Source: UBA6136 sp044350805
GTDB taxonomy: Bacteria > Pseudomonadota > Gammaproteobacteria > Methylococcales > Methylococcaceae
Length of the DNA stretch: 64,000 nt
NCBI GenBank assembly: GCA_044350805.1
Contig: JBILGU010000009.1
Span: forward strand, 1-64,000
Direction: 5' to 3'
Part shown: positions 42,001 through 49,767 of the stretch, in pieces
How positions within the stretch are numbered: position 1 is the first letter of the stretch
Layout: every line of letters starts with the position of its first letter
Made by a program: the position numbers and the translations under genes
Notes under the pieces: generated by a model
Database searches by the model: none
Seen by the model: the letters and a program-made list of their open reading frames with translations, nothing else
What the model was told of the DNA's origin: nothing

Positions 42001-42762
42001 GCCAAGAGCACAGTTGAAACCAAATGAAATGGGGCTGACGTGGCGGAGTGAATTCCAGAAGGCGCCGACAGTCTGGCCGGACAGGGTCCGTCCAGAGGCA
42101 TCCGTGATGGTTCCTGAAATCATGACCGGGAGGCGAGTGCCGAGCCGTTCAGCAACCTCATCGACGGCGAAGGCGGCAGCTTTGGCATTGAGTGTGTCAA
42201 AAACCGTTTCGATGAGAATCAGGTCCGCCCCCCCTTCCAGAAGGGCAAAGGTGGCCTCGATATAGGTTTCGACCAACTCGTCGAAATGGACATTCCTGAA
42301 GCCCGGATCATTGACGTCGGGAGAGATCGTCGCGGTCCGGCTGGTCGGGCCGAGGACACCGGCGACAAACCGCGGCCGATCGGGCGTTTTGAGCGTCATG
42401 GCGTCACAGGCCTCACGCGCCAGTCGCGTCGCTTCCCGATTGAGTTCAGGTACCAGGGCTTCCATGCCATAGTCGATCATGCTGATCTTATTGGCGTTGA
42501 AGGTATTGGTCTCGAGAATGTCGGCACCCGCCTCAAGGTAGGCGGTATGAATCGCGCGGATGATTTCAGGCTGCGTTAGCGCCAAAAGATCATTGTTGCC
42601 CTTAAGGTCCCTCGGCCAGTCTAGAAAGCGTTTACCGCGGTAATCGGCTTCTTCAAGACGGTAGGTTTGAATCATGGTTCCCATAGCGCCATCCAAAAAA
42701 AGGATGCGCTCCTTGAGAAGGCCTCGGATCAGGGTGTCAATGGCGGCGTAGTCTTTGAGCAT
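39052..42762 (-). CDS. metH: Cobalamin-dependent methionine synthase
   Basis: A 1236-residue four-module enzyme. Module 1: homocysteine domain with LDGAMGTMIQTY and zinc Cys pair in GGCCGTRPPHI. Module 2: methyltetrahydrofolate domain (ANVTGSAAF..., FVNLIAAEPDIARVP). Module 3: cobalamin domain with KGDVHDIGKNIVGVVLQCN, whose DxHxxG His ligates cobalt. Module 4: SAM-binding activation domain near SFAMYPASSVSGWYFSHP. It methylates homocysteine to methionine. The ATG at 42762 fits the family start; no cobalamin riboswitch is visible upstream. Confidence 0.97.
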   Translation of the reverse strand: MLKDYAAIDTLIRGLLKERILFLDGAMGTMIQTYRLEEADYRGKRFLDWPRDLKGNNDLLALTQPEIIRAIHTAYLEAGADILETNTFNANKISMIDYGMEALVPELNREATRLAREACDAMTLKTPDRPRFVAGVLGPTSRTATISPDVNDPGFRNVHFDELVETYIEATFALLEGGADLILIETVFDTLNAKAAAFAVDEVAERLGTRLPVMISGTITDASGRTLSGQTVGAFWNSLRHVSPISFGFNCALGAKQLRQYVEELSQIADTHVSAHPNAGLPNEFGEYDESPEAMAREIAEWAESGFLNIIGGCCGTRPPHIKAIHDAVQGYAPRQVPELPKACRLAGLEPLNIGAETLFVNVGERTNVTGSAAFRRLIREERYEEAVEVARQQVDSGAQIIDINMDEGMLDSKAAMVRFVNLIAAEPDIARVPVMLDSSKWEILEAGLKCLQGKGIVNSISMKEGEEQFLAQARLVRRYGAAVIVMAFDEVGQADTVERKIEICSRAYRLLTERIGFPAEDIIFDPNIFAVATGIEEHNRYGLDFIEAVKNIKATLPHALISGGVSNVSFSFRGNNFVREAIHAVFLYHAIRNGMDMGIVNAGQLAIYEDIPEELRRAIEDVILNRHGDGTDRLLEIAEKYRAEGQGQERKEDHAWRNLPVEKRLEHALIKGIDEFIEIDTEEARQQVARPLHVIEGPLMAGMNVVGDLFGAGKMFLPQVVKSARVMKKSVAYLMPFMEAEKAENPNPKSNGKILMATVKGDVHDIGKNIVGVVLQCNGFDVVDLGVMQPCEKILDAAREHQVDIIGLSGLITPSLDEMVHVAREMQRLGFTIPLMIGGATTSRAHTAVKIEPNYTNGPTLYVTDASRAVGVAGSLLSDELRDQYVEKVRQEYAEVRVHHGARRQVINLLSIEEARANAFKGEWQHYQPPKPKSLGVREFDGYPLADLVDFIDWTPFFHTWELAGSYPKILDDEIVGKEARQLLDDAKAMLQLIVEGNWLKARAVIGFFPAVAEGDDILVFEDEALTRPLTRLHHLRQQASKPPGQPNYALADFIAPNSSGLVDYVGGFAVTTGIGIEAHLDRFEKSHDDYSSILLKALADRLAEAFAECLHRRVRTEFWGYDPEETLGNDSLIREEYQGIRPAPGYPACPDHTEKATLFKLLSVEASTGIELTESFAMYPASSVSGWYFSHPSARYFNVGKIGRDQVTDYAIRKERPLEEVERWLAPQLVDGGR

Positions 42763-42883
42763 GAGAGGAAGGATGCGCCAAAAAACCGAATATTGTAGCC
42801 CAAGGTCAGCTCTGGGAGTTACCCCGGGGGGGGTAGAGCGTGGAGAGGCGGTTCTACGCATCGGACCGTCTGGAGTGCCATGG

Positions 42884-42889
42884 TATACT
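42884..42889 (+). promoter_or_regulatory. Candidate -10 box upstream of the 43012 gene
   Basis: TATACT lies 123 bases before the ATG at 43012; a weak -35 (TCGGAC) sits 17 bases upstream. The resulting leader of roughly 110 bases contains several short inverted repeats (for example around CCCGGG) and no recognisable riboswitch. Low-confidence guess from sequence alone. Confidence 0.3.
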
Positions 42890-43011
42890 GCGATCGCGGC
42901 CGAAGGGCTCGGTGTCCGTGCCGCTCAGACCACAATAGACCCCGAGGATCGGCAACGTCCGGAGCTCTAGACCCGGGTCCAAAATAATAATCCCAACGCT
43001 GAGGGGACACC

Positions 43012-43404
43012 ATGGCATTGATAAAAAGTTTTCTGGCAGGGGTCATCCTTGCTGTCGCAGGTTCTGGTTTAGCCGTTGCGGATGTGGCCCTTGAGAATGC
43101 CACACCGTTAATTGGCAACTGGAAGCTTGAGTCGGTTGCGGCGGGCCTTAGCAAGCCCAAGATTGAAGAGAACCGCAACTGGGAGTTTCGTGCTGACGGC
43201 ATCATTGTGACCAGTGGCTACAATCGTCATTTCAAGACGGACGATCGCCACGAGTGGGGCTACAAGGTTGAGAACGGGAAGATCATCGCTGATGACCCGG
43301 GTCGTCCCGGCCGGACGATTGATTATTCGGTCTACAAAATGGAAGGGAATGAACTCATTCTGAAAGGCGGACTCGAAGGGTTTTATTTCTTCAAAAAACA
43401 ATAA
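43012..43404 (+). CDS. Small secreted protein, lipocalin-like character, unknown
   Basis: A 130-residue protein with a signal peptide (LIKSFLAGVILAVAGSGLAVA). The mature part (LIGNWKLESVAAGL, then beta-rich stretches such as NWEFRADGIIVTSGYN and GGLEGFYFFKKQ) looks like a small beta-barrel of the kind in lipocalin-like domains, but I cannot assign a family. It is 12 bases upstream of the next gene and followed by a strong ribosome-binding site. Confidence 0.6.
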   Translation: MALIKSFLAGVILAVAGSGLAVADVALENATPLIGNWKLESVAAGLSKPKIEENRNWEFRADGIIVTSGYNRHFKTDDRHEWGYKVENGKIIADDPGRPGRTIDYSVYKMEGNELILKGGLEGFYFFKKQ

Positions 43405-43416
43405 GGAGGACCTACT

Positions 43417-43917
43417 GTGATTAAAGATCTTTTCAAATTCGGCAAACCGGACGTTTATCTGTGGTCGGGCGTGGGTGCTTTCAGCATCATCCTGATTGTC
43501 GCCTTCAGTCTGTTCTCCAGTGGCGGCGGCCTTGTTGTCAAGGATCTCTTCGGTATGGCCGTGGTTCTGATTCTTCCGGGTTACGTGATCTTCAAGCTGT
43601 ATCTGAACAACCTTCAGATCACTGAAAATCTGACTCAGAATGAAGACATCAATCGTGCGATTGATATGCTGATTGTGTCGATTGCCCTCAGTGTTTGCAC
43701 CATCATTCCAATGAATTTCGTATGGAACTACCTCCTGACCATGGGCGGTGGAGAAGAATCGACGGCAGGTGGCGCCAGCAACCTTTGGGGTAATGTCGAC
43801 GAAGAAGAAATCTATTCTGGCAGTGCAAGCTTCCGCTCCATATTCACGGTGATCGTGGTCGTGGGTCTTGCCATCGGCTACAAGATTTTCGAAGCCAAGC
43901 GCAAGGAAAAGCAGTAA
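43417..43917 (+). CDS. Inner-membrane protein of unknown function
   Basis: A 166-residue protein with about four helices: VYLWSGVGAFSIILIVAF, DLFGMAVVLILPGYVIFKLYL, MLIVSIALSVCTIIPMNFVW and SIFTVIVVVGLAIGYKIF, with an acidic loop (DEEEIYSGSAS). The LPGYVIF segment resembles DUF1616-type proteins but the overall match is weak. GTG start at 43417 with AAGGAGGA eight bases upstream. A small DUF2970 gene follows within ten bases. Confidence 0.55.
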   Translation: MIKDLFKFGKPDVYLWSGVGAFSIILIVAFSLFSSGGGLVVKDLFGMAVVLILPGYVIFKLYLNNLQITENLTQNEDINRAIDMLIVSIALSVCTIIPMNFVWNYLLTMGGGEESTAGGASNLWGNVDEEEIYSGSASFRSIFTVIVVVGLAIGYKIFEAKRKEKQ

Positions 43918-43924
43918 GCCTGTG

Positions 43925-44122
43925 ATGCCGCAAGAAAAACCCGGATTTTTTGATATCGTCAGCAGCGTGGTTTCCGCTGCTTTCGGTGTGCAGAGTTCCA
44001 AAAATCGGGTCAGAGACTTCTCTGGGGGGTCTGCAACCCCCTACATCGTGGGCGGTATCATCTTTACTGTCCTTTTTATCCTGGCCATCGTTGCGGTGGT
44101 CAAACTGGTGGTTGCGCACTAG
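43925..44122 (+). CDS. DUF2970 family small membrane protein
   Basis: A 65-residue protein with one C-terminal transmembrane helix (GGIIFTVLFILAIVAVVKLVV). SVVSAAFGVQSSKNRVRDFSGGSATPYI is the DUF2970 signature, known from many proteobacteria without function. A longer open frame from 43868 adds no conserved residues; the ATG at 43925 is preferred. Seven bases after the previous gene. Confidence 0.8.
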   Translation: MPQEKPGFFDIVSSVVSAAFGVQSSKNRVRDFSGGSATPYIVGGIIFTVLFILAIVAVVKLVVAH

Positions 44123-44202
44123 ACTATTGCCGTGAAGGGGCTGTTTCAAAGACGGCCCCTTCATCAACTCTCAAGTTTTCACGTCTCAGACGACTGCTCT
44201 CA

Positions 44203-44670
44203 ATGACTGCCCAGTTACGATTGCGTCTCCTCACCTTATCTCTTGCTGTCACCCCCTTGGCGGGCGGTGGTCTCCTGTTACAAGCTTGCCAAGCCGGTAG
44301 CGAAATCACAGAGTACCAGGCCCCGGCTCAAATCCTTCGGAGCTTTCGCACCGAGCATCCCGCGGCTCAGGCAGCGTCCTATCGTCAGATGACGAAGGAC
44401 GGCTTCAAGGTCTACCAGGTTCAGTACCTTGAGGGTGAGGAAGAGAAAGAAGCTTGGTATAACGTTCAGGGTAAGCCTTTCGTCTCCAAAGCGGAGCGCC
44501 GCGTGGTTGAGCAGGAACGGCTCAAACAACAGGAGGAGAAGGAGGCCAAGTCCAAGGAGGATTCGGAGGAAAGCGCGGTCGAGGTCACTGACAAGACGTC
44601 AGAACATCGAACGCACAAGGGGACTCCCGAAACGACTCCGTCATCTCCCGGCCATCAGTCCGTGCCATAA
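44203..44670 (+). CDS. Putative lipoprotein with PepSY-like domain
   Basis: A 155-residue exported protein. The signal ends LLLQACQAGSE, a lipobox-like LxxC. A small domain (ILRSFRTEHPAAQAASYRQMTKDGFKVYQVQYLEGEEEKEAWYN) matches the PepSY/BLIP-like pattern of alternating short strands. The C-terminal ~60 residues are Glu/Lys-rich and then Pro/Ser-rich, probably disordered. Function unknown. Confidence 0.6.
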   Translation: MTAQLRLRLLTLSLAVTPLAGGGLLLQACQAGSEITEYQAPAQILRSFRTEHPAAQAASYRQMTKDGFKVYQVQYLEGEEEKEAWYNVQGKPFVSKAERRVVEQERLKQQEEKEAKSKEDSEESAVEVTDKTSEHRTHKGTPETTPSSPGHQSVP

Positions 44671-44825
44671 TCTATTTGCGATCTCTGGAAGGGTGTCTAC
44701 ACCTTCACTATGCTGACGTTCGAACCCCTGTTTTACAGGTCTGTATCAATGGATGGCGCCACACAGGAGAATGCGGGTCGAGTTACCATCCCTCCCGGTT
44801 TGACCGGATCCCCGCGACATCACCG

Positions 44826-45188
44826 ATGATACGATTCAGTCGTTTTATTCTGGCTTTTTCTCTTTTGACTGTCATGGGTCATGCCATGGCGGGTCTCGAA
44901 AACAGTACACCGGCGCAACGTGCGCAGCTCATGACTACCTTCATGAAGGATCAGCTTAAGTTTGATGCAGCCGTCCTTCCCAAGGTTCAGGCCCTGAATA
45001 GCAAGTATGCCGAGTTGGCCGAGCCTGTCCTCAAGGGCGATGACAACATCTTCACAAAACGCTCCAAGATGCATGAGATCATGGAGGCTAAGGACAAGGA
45101 GCTGAAGGCCGTCTTGAGCAAGGAGCAGTTCGAGCTTTATGACAGCAAAAAAGATGAATTAAAGGACTACATGAATAGTCATCTTTGA
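44826..45188 (+). CDS. Small periplasmic helical protein (Spy/CpxP-like), unknown
   Basis: A 120-residue protein with a signal peptide (FSRFILAFSLLTVMGHAMA), then about 95 residues of charged amphipathic helices with no Cys: LENSTPAQRAQLMTTFMKD, LNSKYAELAEP, KDKELKAVLSKEQFELYDSK. This is reminiscent of small CpxP/Spy-type periplasmic chaperones, but no defining motif is present. Start at 44826 gives the normal signal. It is followed by a strong bidirectional terminator shared with rho. Confidence 0.65.
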   Translation: MIRFSRFILAFSLLTVMGHAMAGLENSTPAQRAQLMTTFMKDQLKFDAAVLPKVQALNSKYAELAEPVLKGDDNIFTKRSKMHEIMEAKDKELKAVLSKEQFELYDSKKDELKDYMNSHL

Positions 45189-45223
45189 TTTAGAGGCCAT
45201 CAGGCGGGCAGCATGGGTTGCCC

Positions 45224-45257
45224 ACAAAAAAGGGGGCAAAAATGCCCCCTTTTTTGT
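45224..45257. terminator. Bidirectional intrinsic terminator between the periplasmic protein and rho
   Basis: GGGGGC and GCCCCC, extended by A and T runs, form a hairpin with a five-base A/T loop. Runs of T follow on both strands, so both convergent transcripts can end here. One of only a few convergent junctions in the window with a proper terminator. Confidence 0.93.
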
Positions 45258-45273
45258 GCCTGAGAGATCCCAA

Positions 45274-46530
45274 TTAGCGCTTCATCATGTCGAAGAATTC
45301 CTGATTGGTCTTGGTGTCCTTGAGCTTTCCCAGAAGGAACTCGCTGGCGGCCATTTCATCCATCGGCTGGAGAATCTTTCTCAGAATCCAGCACTTCTGA
45401 AGCTCATCCGGTGGGACCAGATATTCTTCGCGACGGGTTCCTGAACGGTTGATGTTGATGGCGGGGTATATCCGCTTTTCAGCGATTTTTCGTTCCAGAT
45501 GCAGTTCGCAGTTGCCTGTTCCTTTGAATTCTTCGTAGATGACTTCGTCCATCCGCGAACCCGTATCGATCAGCGCCGTTGCGATAATCGTGAGGCTTCC
45601 GCCCTCCTCGATGTTACGCGCCGCACCGAAGAAGCGCTTGGGACGCTCAAGTGCATTGGCATCGACACCGCCAGTCAGAATCTTGCCTGAGGCCGGAACG
45701 ACGGTGTTGTAGGCGCGAGCCAGTCGGGTGATGGAGTCGAGCAGGATGACCACGTCACGCTTGTGTTCAACGAGTCGCTTGGCCTTCTCGAGGATCATCT
45801 CAGCCACTTGAACATGACGGGCCGGCGGTTCATCGAAGGTGCTCGAAATGACCTCGCCTTTGACACTGCGCTGCATTTCGGTGACTTCTTCGGGTCGTTC
45901 GTCAATCAAAAGTACGATGAGGTAGCACTCAGGATAGCGTTCGGCAATCGAGTGGGCCAGGTTCTGCAAGATCATGGTCTTACCGGCTTTGGGCGGTGAG
46001 ACGATCAGGGCGCGCTGACCTTTTCCAATGGGAGCCACGAGATCCATGACGCGACCGGTCAGGTCTTCGGTGGTGCCATTGCCAATCTCAAGCTGCAAGC
46101 GAGATTTTGGGAAAAGGGGCGTCAGGTTGGAAAAGAGGACCTTATGTTTTGCGTTTTCTGGTGGCTCGTAATTGATCTGTTCGACCTTGAGCATGGCGAA
46201 GTAACGCTCGCCCTCCTTGGGGGGGCGAATCTTCCCAGAAATGGTGTCTCCTGTCCGCAAGCTAAAGCGACGGATCTGGCTTGGGGAGACATAAATGTCA
46301 TCGGCGCCAGCTAAAAAAGAGCTGTCAGGAGACCTGAGGAAGCCGTAACCATCGGACAGGATTTCAAGCACCCCGTCTCCAAAGATATCTTCGCCACCTT
46401 TGGACTGCTTCTTCAGGATCGAGAAGATCAGGTCCTGTTTTCGGGTTCGGGCGACGCCCTCGATTTCGAGCTGTTCAGAGATGGCAATCAGTTCTGCGAC
46501 GGGTTTACGCTTGAGGTCAGTAAGATTCAT
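45274..46530 (-). CDS. rho: Transcription termination factor Rho
   Basis: A 418-residue hexameric RNA-dependent ATPase. The N-terminal MNLTDLKRKPVAELIAISE and RNA-binding GYGFLRSPDSSFLAGADDIYVSPSQIRRF are conserved, and the Walker A is IVSPPKAGKTMILQNLA. VILLDSITRLARAYNT and YEEFKGTGNCELHLER follow. An upstream ATG at 46578 adds 16 Thr/Pro/Ser-rich residues with no family match, so 46530 is used. About 240 bases between trxA and rho form a leader; Rho is autogenously regulated in enterics, but I see no defined element. Confidence 0.97.
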   Translation of the reverse strand: MNLTDLKRKPVAELIAISEQLEIEGVARTRKQDLIFSILKKQSKGGEDIFGDGVLEILSDGYGFLRSPDSSFLAGADDIYVSPSQIRRFSLRTGDTISGKIRPPKEGERYFAMLKVEQINYEPPENAKHKVLFSNLTPLFPKSRLQLEIGNGTTEDLTGRVMDLVAPIGKGQRALIVSPPKAGKTMILQNLAHSIAERYPECYLIVLLIDERPEEVTEMQRSVKGEVISSTFDEPPARHVQVAEMILEKAKRLVEHKRDVVILLDSITRLARAYNTVVPASGKILTGGVDANALERPKRFFGAARNIEEGGSLTIIATALIDTGSRMDEVIYEEFKGTGNCELHLERKIAEKRIYPAININRSGTRREEYLVPPDELQKCWILRKILQPMDEMAASEFLLGKLKDTKTNQEFFDMMKR

Positions 46531-46771
46531 GGATTGGATGGAGGAGGGTGATTGAGGGGTGGTGGTTGTAGGTTCCAATCGCAGTCCGGCACTTTTGGGA
46601 CGAAGGGAGCGGGCGGAGAGTTTTCACCGCCTGTGACTGGCGGCAGGAAAGGATTGGAGGGGTTGGCGATAAAGGGGGTGAGAAATCAGTGGGTGATGCG
46701 ATGGCTTTGGCATCACCCGGCAATTAATTATTGTTCTTCTTCTTTATGGGATCGATGGCGATCCGCTTTGC

Positions 46772-47098
46772 TTAGAGATTCTGGTCGAGGAAGGCTGCCA
46801 ACTGCGACTTAGCGAGGGCGCCGACCTTGGTTGCATGGACTTCGCCATCCTTAAACAGGATCAGGGTCGGGATACCGCGAACGCCATAGGCCTGAGGCGT
46901 TGCAGGATTATTATCGATATTGACCTTGGCGACAATCACCTTTCCCGCGTATTCGACGGCAATGTCTTCAAGGATCGGTGCAATCATCTTGCACGGGCCA
47001 CACCATTCAGCCCAAAAGTCAACGAGGACTGGGGTAGAAGACTTCAAAACCTTGGCATCAAATTCAGCATCGCTGACTTGAAGGACATTATCACTCAC
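46772..47098 (-). CDS. trxA: Thioredoxin
   Basis: A 108-residue cytosolic thioredoxin. The redox motif is FWAEWCGPCKMIAPILEDIA, and the cis-Pro loop is YGVRGIPTLILF. It starts at GTG (47098) with GGAGG eight bases upstream. It precedes rho on the same strand, the trxA-rho order seen in gammaproteobacteria. Confidence 0.97.
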   Translation of the reverse strand: MSDNVLQVSDAEFDAKVLKSSTPVLVDFWAEWCGPCKMIAPILEDIAVEYAGKVIVAKVNIDNNPATPQAYGVRGIPTLILFKDGEVHATKVGALAKSQLAAFLDQNL

Positions 47099-47259
47099 AA
47101 AAGCCTCCGCTTAACGGGGTCAATGAATCAGGGGAATTATTTAAGAATCCGAGAATCCGGGGCGGAACCGCCCCGCGACATGTGTGGTAAATCCACAGAG
47201 ATACATTTGAGCCCAAAGACCGGCGAATTGCAAGCCCTTGTTTGGCTCGAAGACCAGTT

Positions 47260-47898
47260 TCAGGTTCCAATCCGAGCCCTCAGTTCAGGACGAAGGTGCG
47301 AGCGGTCGCCTAAACGGTCCAGACGCGGCCCATGATCATTGAATTGGATGATCGACAATGCACAGACCGAGATGCCGATTCGATCGCGATAGCCGCCGAC
47401 ATCAATTCCCAGAACCGCGCAGATCAGAATCCGAATCGTGGCCTTGTGCGAAACGACGAGGATGTCCCCGGTCTCATGGGCAGCTTGGATTTCATCCAGA
47501 ACCAGAAGGGCACGGCGTGCCACATCGATTCCGCGCTCACCGCCAGGTGGGCCATTCCAGCCGGCATCCGTACTCCAGCGCAGGTATTCCTGAGGATATT
47601 TAGCCTTTACCTCTTCCGTCGTTTTACCTTCCCACTCACCAAAGGACACCTCACTGAGACCGGGCCTGATGTTCATCTCGAGTCCATTGGCCGAACACAG
47701 TGGCGCTGCGGTTTTGCGCGCCCGCTGCATGGGGCTGACATAGGCAGCCTTGAAAGGATGTCCTGCGTAGGCTTTCCCAAAATCCTCGGCCATCAGATGA
47801 CCTTCGGGGGTGAGGTCGGGATCAATGGAGCCACAGAAGCCTCCAGACGCGCTGGATGCCGTTTCACCGTGCCTGAGGAGATAGAGGGTAAGTGCCAT
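47260..47898 (-). CDS. Histidine phosphatase superfamily protein
   Basis: A 212-residue phosphoglycerate-mutase-like phosphatase. The catalytic motif is LYLLRHGETASSASG (residues ~5-18), with YVSPMQRARKTAAPL carrying the second Arg, FGEWEGKTTEEVKAKYP holding the Glu, and VVSHKATIRILICA carrying the second His. This resembles the CobC/PhoE-type subset; the true substrate is unknown. Confidence 0.88.
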   Translation of the reverse strand: MALTLYLLRHGETASSASGGFCGSIDPDLTPEGHLMAEDFGKAYAGHPFKAAYVSPMQRARKTAAPLCSANGLEMNIRPGLSEVSFGEWEGKTTEEVKAKYPQEYLRWSTDAGWNGPPGGERGIDVARRALLVLDEIQAAHETGDILVVSHKATIRILICAVLGIDVGGYRDRIGISVCALSIIQFNDHGPRLDRLGDRSHLRPELRARIGT

Positions 47899-47996
47899 GG
47901 TCTATTCCGAATGATGAGGGGATCTGGCGACGATAACCCTTCCCGGGGTCCCCAGCAAGGAGAATTACGTATGGATTGAAAAGGTTTCCAATTTTC

Positions 47997-49652
47997 TTAC
48001 GTCGGGGACTTCGTTGCCCTGGGTTTTCTGGGTTTTGAGGGCTTTTCTTCTTCTTCAAGATGCCGATCAATGTCAGCCTTCGTGAATCCGATTCTTGCAG
48101 CCACCTTATCGGCATGACTCACCCTTGAGATCCCCGAAACCAATCTGAAGGTTGGCTTGCCCCCGGCAAACTCAACTTGCCGGGTCAAGGCTTCAGAGCG
48201 CCCGGCATATTGGTCCACGAGGGCGTGGTTATGCGTGATCAAGAGGGTACTACTGCCCTTTTTGGCAAAGCCATCAAGGATGTTCATCGAGATTTCGATT
48301 TTCTCCTCGTGCGTTGTTCCCTCCGAAAGCTCATCCATGATCACCAGGCTTTTTGCGCTGGATGCCATGAAAATGGCCTTGGTTCTCCGAAGCTCGGTTC
48401 CAAAACGGCCCTCGCCATCGGCCAATTGGCTGATCTCCGGGGCCTGATGAAAGATACGGTCGGCAACCGTCATGGCCGCTTTTTTGGCCACCACGAATGC
48501 ACCGGTTTGGGCGAGAAGCTGGGTTTGTGCAAGCGTCTTGCAGAAGGCCGTCTTGCCCCCACTGTTAGGTCCTGTAATCAAGGTCAGTCGGCAGTTGGCC
48601 AGATCAATATCGTTTCCGACATAGTCCGCATTCTCGGTGGCAAGGATGGGATTCCTGACCCCTTCAAGTTCAATGGCGTGATGCTTTGCGGTCTTGAGGA
48701 CCGGGAGAGTGCTTGGATGTTTCAACCCCTCTGCATAGGCCAGAAGGGACAAAAGCTCGTCCAGTCTCCCGATATCGTCAAGGAGGCGATGGACTTCAGG
48801 GGCCCGCTTCAGGACGTCACGGAAGGGATAGATGCAGCCGTCGCGATCGAACCCTCCGACGATCGGGATGTAAAGGAGTGCCAGGGGGAAGAGGAAAATC
48901 CAGAACGTGCCCAACATGCTCGTGACCATCTCGAGGAGTAAGGGGACAAACTCCGAGACCACGAGGATCATCGCAATGAACACAAGCATGCCAACCGGCT
49001 TGAAAAGGGAGGGGTTAAAGCGCACGCAAGGCGTCCACCACTGCTTTTCTTCCCGGGGAATCACCCCTTTTTCGGTGCGGTACACCGGTCCGCGCGCCAG
49101 CCGGTAAGAACGCGTTTCTTTAAAATTTCGGATGGACTCCAGGACGGCATCCAGGTAATCAAGGCCGGTCGGTTTGAAAGCATGGGCGCCGTGAGTTGCT
49201 TGGGTCAGAAACTCGGTGCCCTGGATAAAGGCGTCATAACCGAATCCTTCACATTCAAGGTCGTTGGATTTGGAGCCGAATAAGCCAAGAAACGTCCCGT
49301 AAAGAAGCCGGTAGAGCGAACCTTCGCGCTTTGCCAGCTGGCCGACATAGCTTTCGAGGTGGCTTTTGAGTGCAGAATCTTTCTGAAGAGCCCCAAGGGT
49401 TTCTTGCTTGGCCTTGATTTCATCGATCTCGACCAGGGGATTGGCAAGGCTTCTAAGAAGCACCGATGCGCCAATTTGGGTTTTGGTGCGGTTCAAAACG
49501 CTGAAAAGTCTGGGAACCTCAAGGCTCTGATACGTTTCTTGGTCCATGACCCCCGTGGTATCAAGGCGGGGATTCAATGTGTCAGCTTCAGGGGGTCGGA
49601 CTGAGGATGCATCGAGAATCGTCGGAAAGGAGGTCTTGAGAATGTCTTTCAT
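47997..49652 (-). CDS. Membrane-anchored MutS-like ATPase
   Basis: A 551-residue protein with a MutS core-type helical region (~60-200, ETYQSLEVPRLFSVLNRTKT and LRSLANPLVEIDEI) and a C-terminal MutS domain V ATPase. Walker A TGPNSGGKTAFCKTLAQTQL, Walker B VIMDELSEGTTHEEK, and the His switch LLITHNHALVDQYAG. Between them lie two hydrophobic segments (FIAMILVVSEFVPLLLEMV and FWIFLFPLALLYIPIVGG) that suggest membrane insertion. The mismatch-binding domain I is missing, so it is not a mismatch-repair MutS. Function unknown. The ATG at 49652 is preferred to 49751, which adds an unconserved N-terminus. Confidence 0.85.
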   Translation of the reverse strand: MKDILKTSFPTILDASSVRPPEADTLNPRLDTTGVMDQETYQSLEVPRLFSVLNRTKTQIGASVLLRSLANPLVEIDEIKAKQETLGALQKDSALKSHLESYVGQLAKREGSLYRLLYGTFLGLFGSKSNDLECEGFGYDAFIQGTEFLTQATHGAHAFKPTGLDYLDAVLESIRNFKETRSYRLARGPVYRTEKGVIPREEKQWWTPCVRFNPSLFKPVGMLVFIAMILVVSEFVPLLLEMVTSMLGTFWIFLFPLALLYIPIVGGFDRDGCIYPFRDVLKRAPEVHRLLDDIGRLDELLSLLAYAEGLKHPSTLPVLKTAKHHAIELEGVRNPILATENADYVGNDIDLANCRLTLITGPNSGGKTAFCKTLAQTQLLAQTGAFVVAKKAAMTVADRIFHQAPEISQLADGEGRFGTELRRTKAIFMASSAKSLVIMDELSEGTTHEEKIEISMNILDGFAKKGSSTLLITHNHALVDQYAGRSEALTRQVEFAGGKPTFRLVSGISRVSHADKVAARIGFTKADIDRHLEEEEKPSKPRKPRATKSPT

Positions 49653-49767
49653 GGGCGGCGAGCCTTTTTCATTAGTTACGTTATTGGAATGCCGCTGGGG
49701 CAAATGGTTCAGCAGGTCATGATCGAAGCATGGCCCTGAGCTCGTTTCCATGCAAGTGGGTAGGTCT

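Noticed and set aside
42763..43011. Possible cobalamin or SAH riboswitch in the metH upstream region
   Set aside because: I did not find a B12-box or a pattern of the expected stems in the minus-strand leader; the recognisable structures are short and non-specific.
48177..48941. 254-codon open frame on the plus strand within the MutS-like gene
   Set aside because: Antisense shadow of a clearly conserved ATPase gene (Walker A and B on the other strand).
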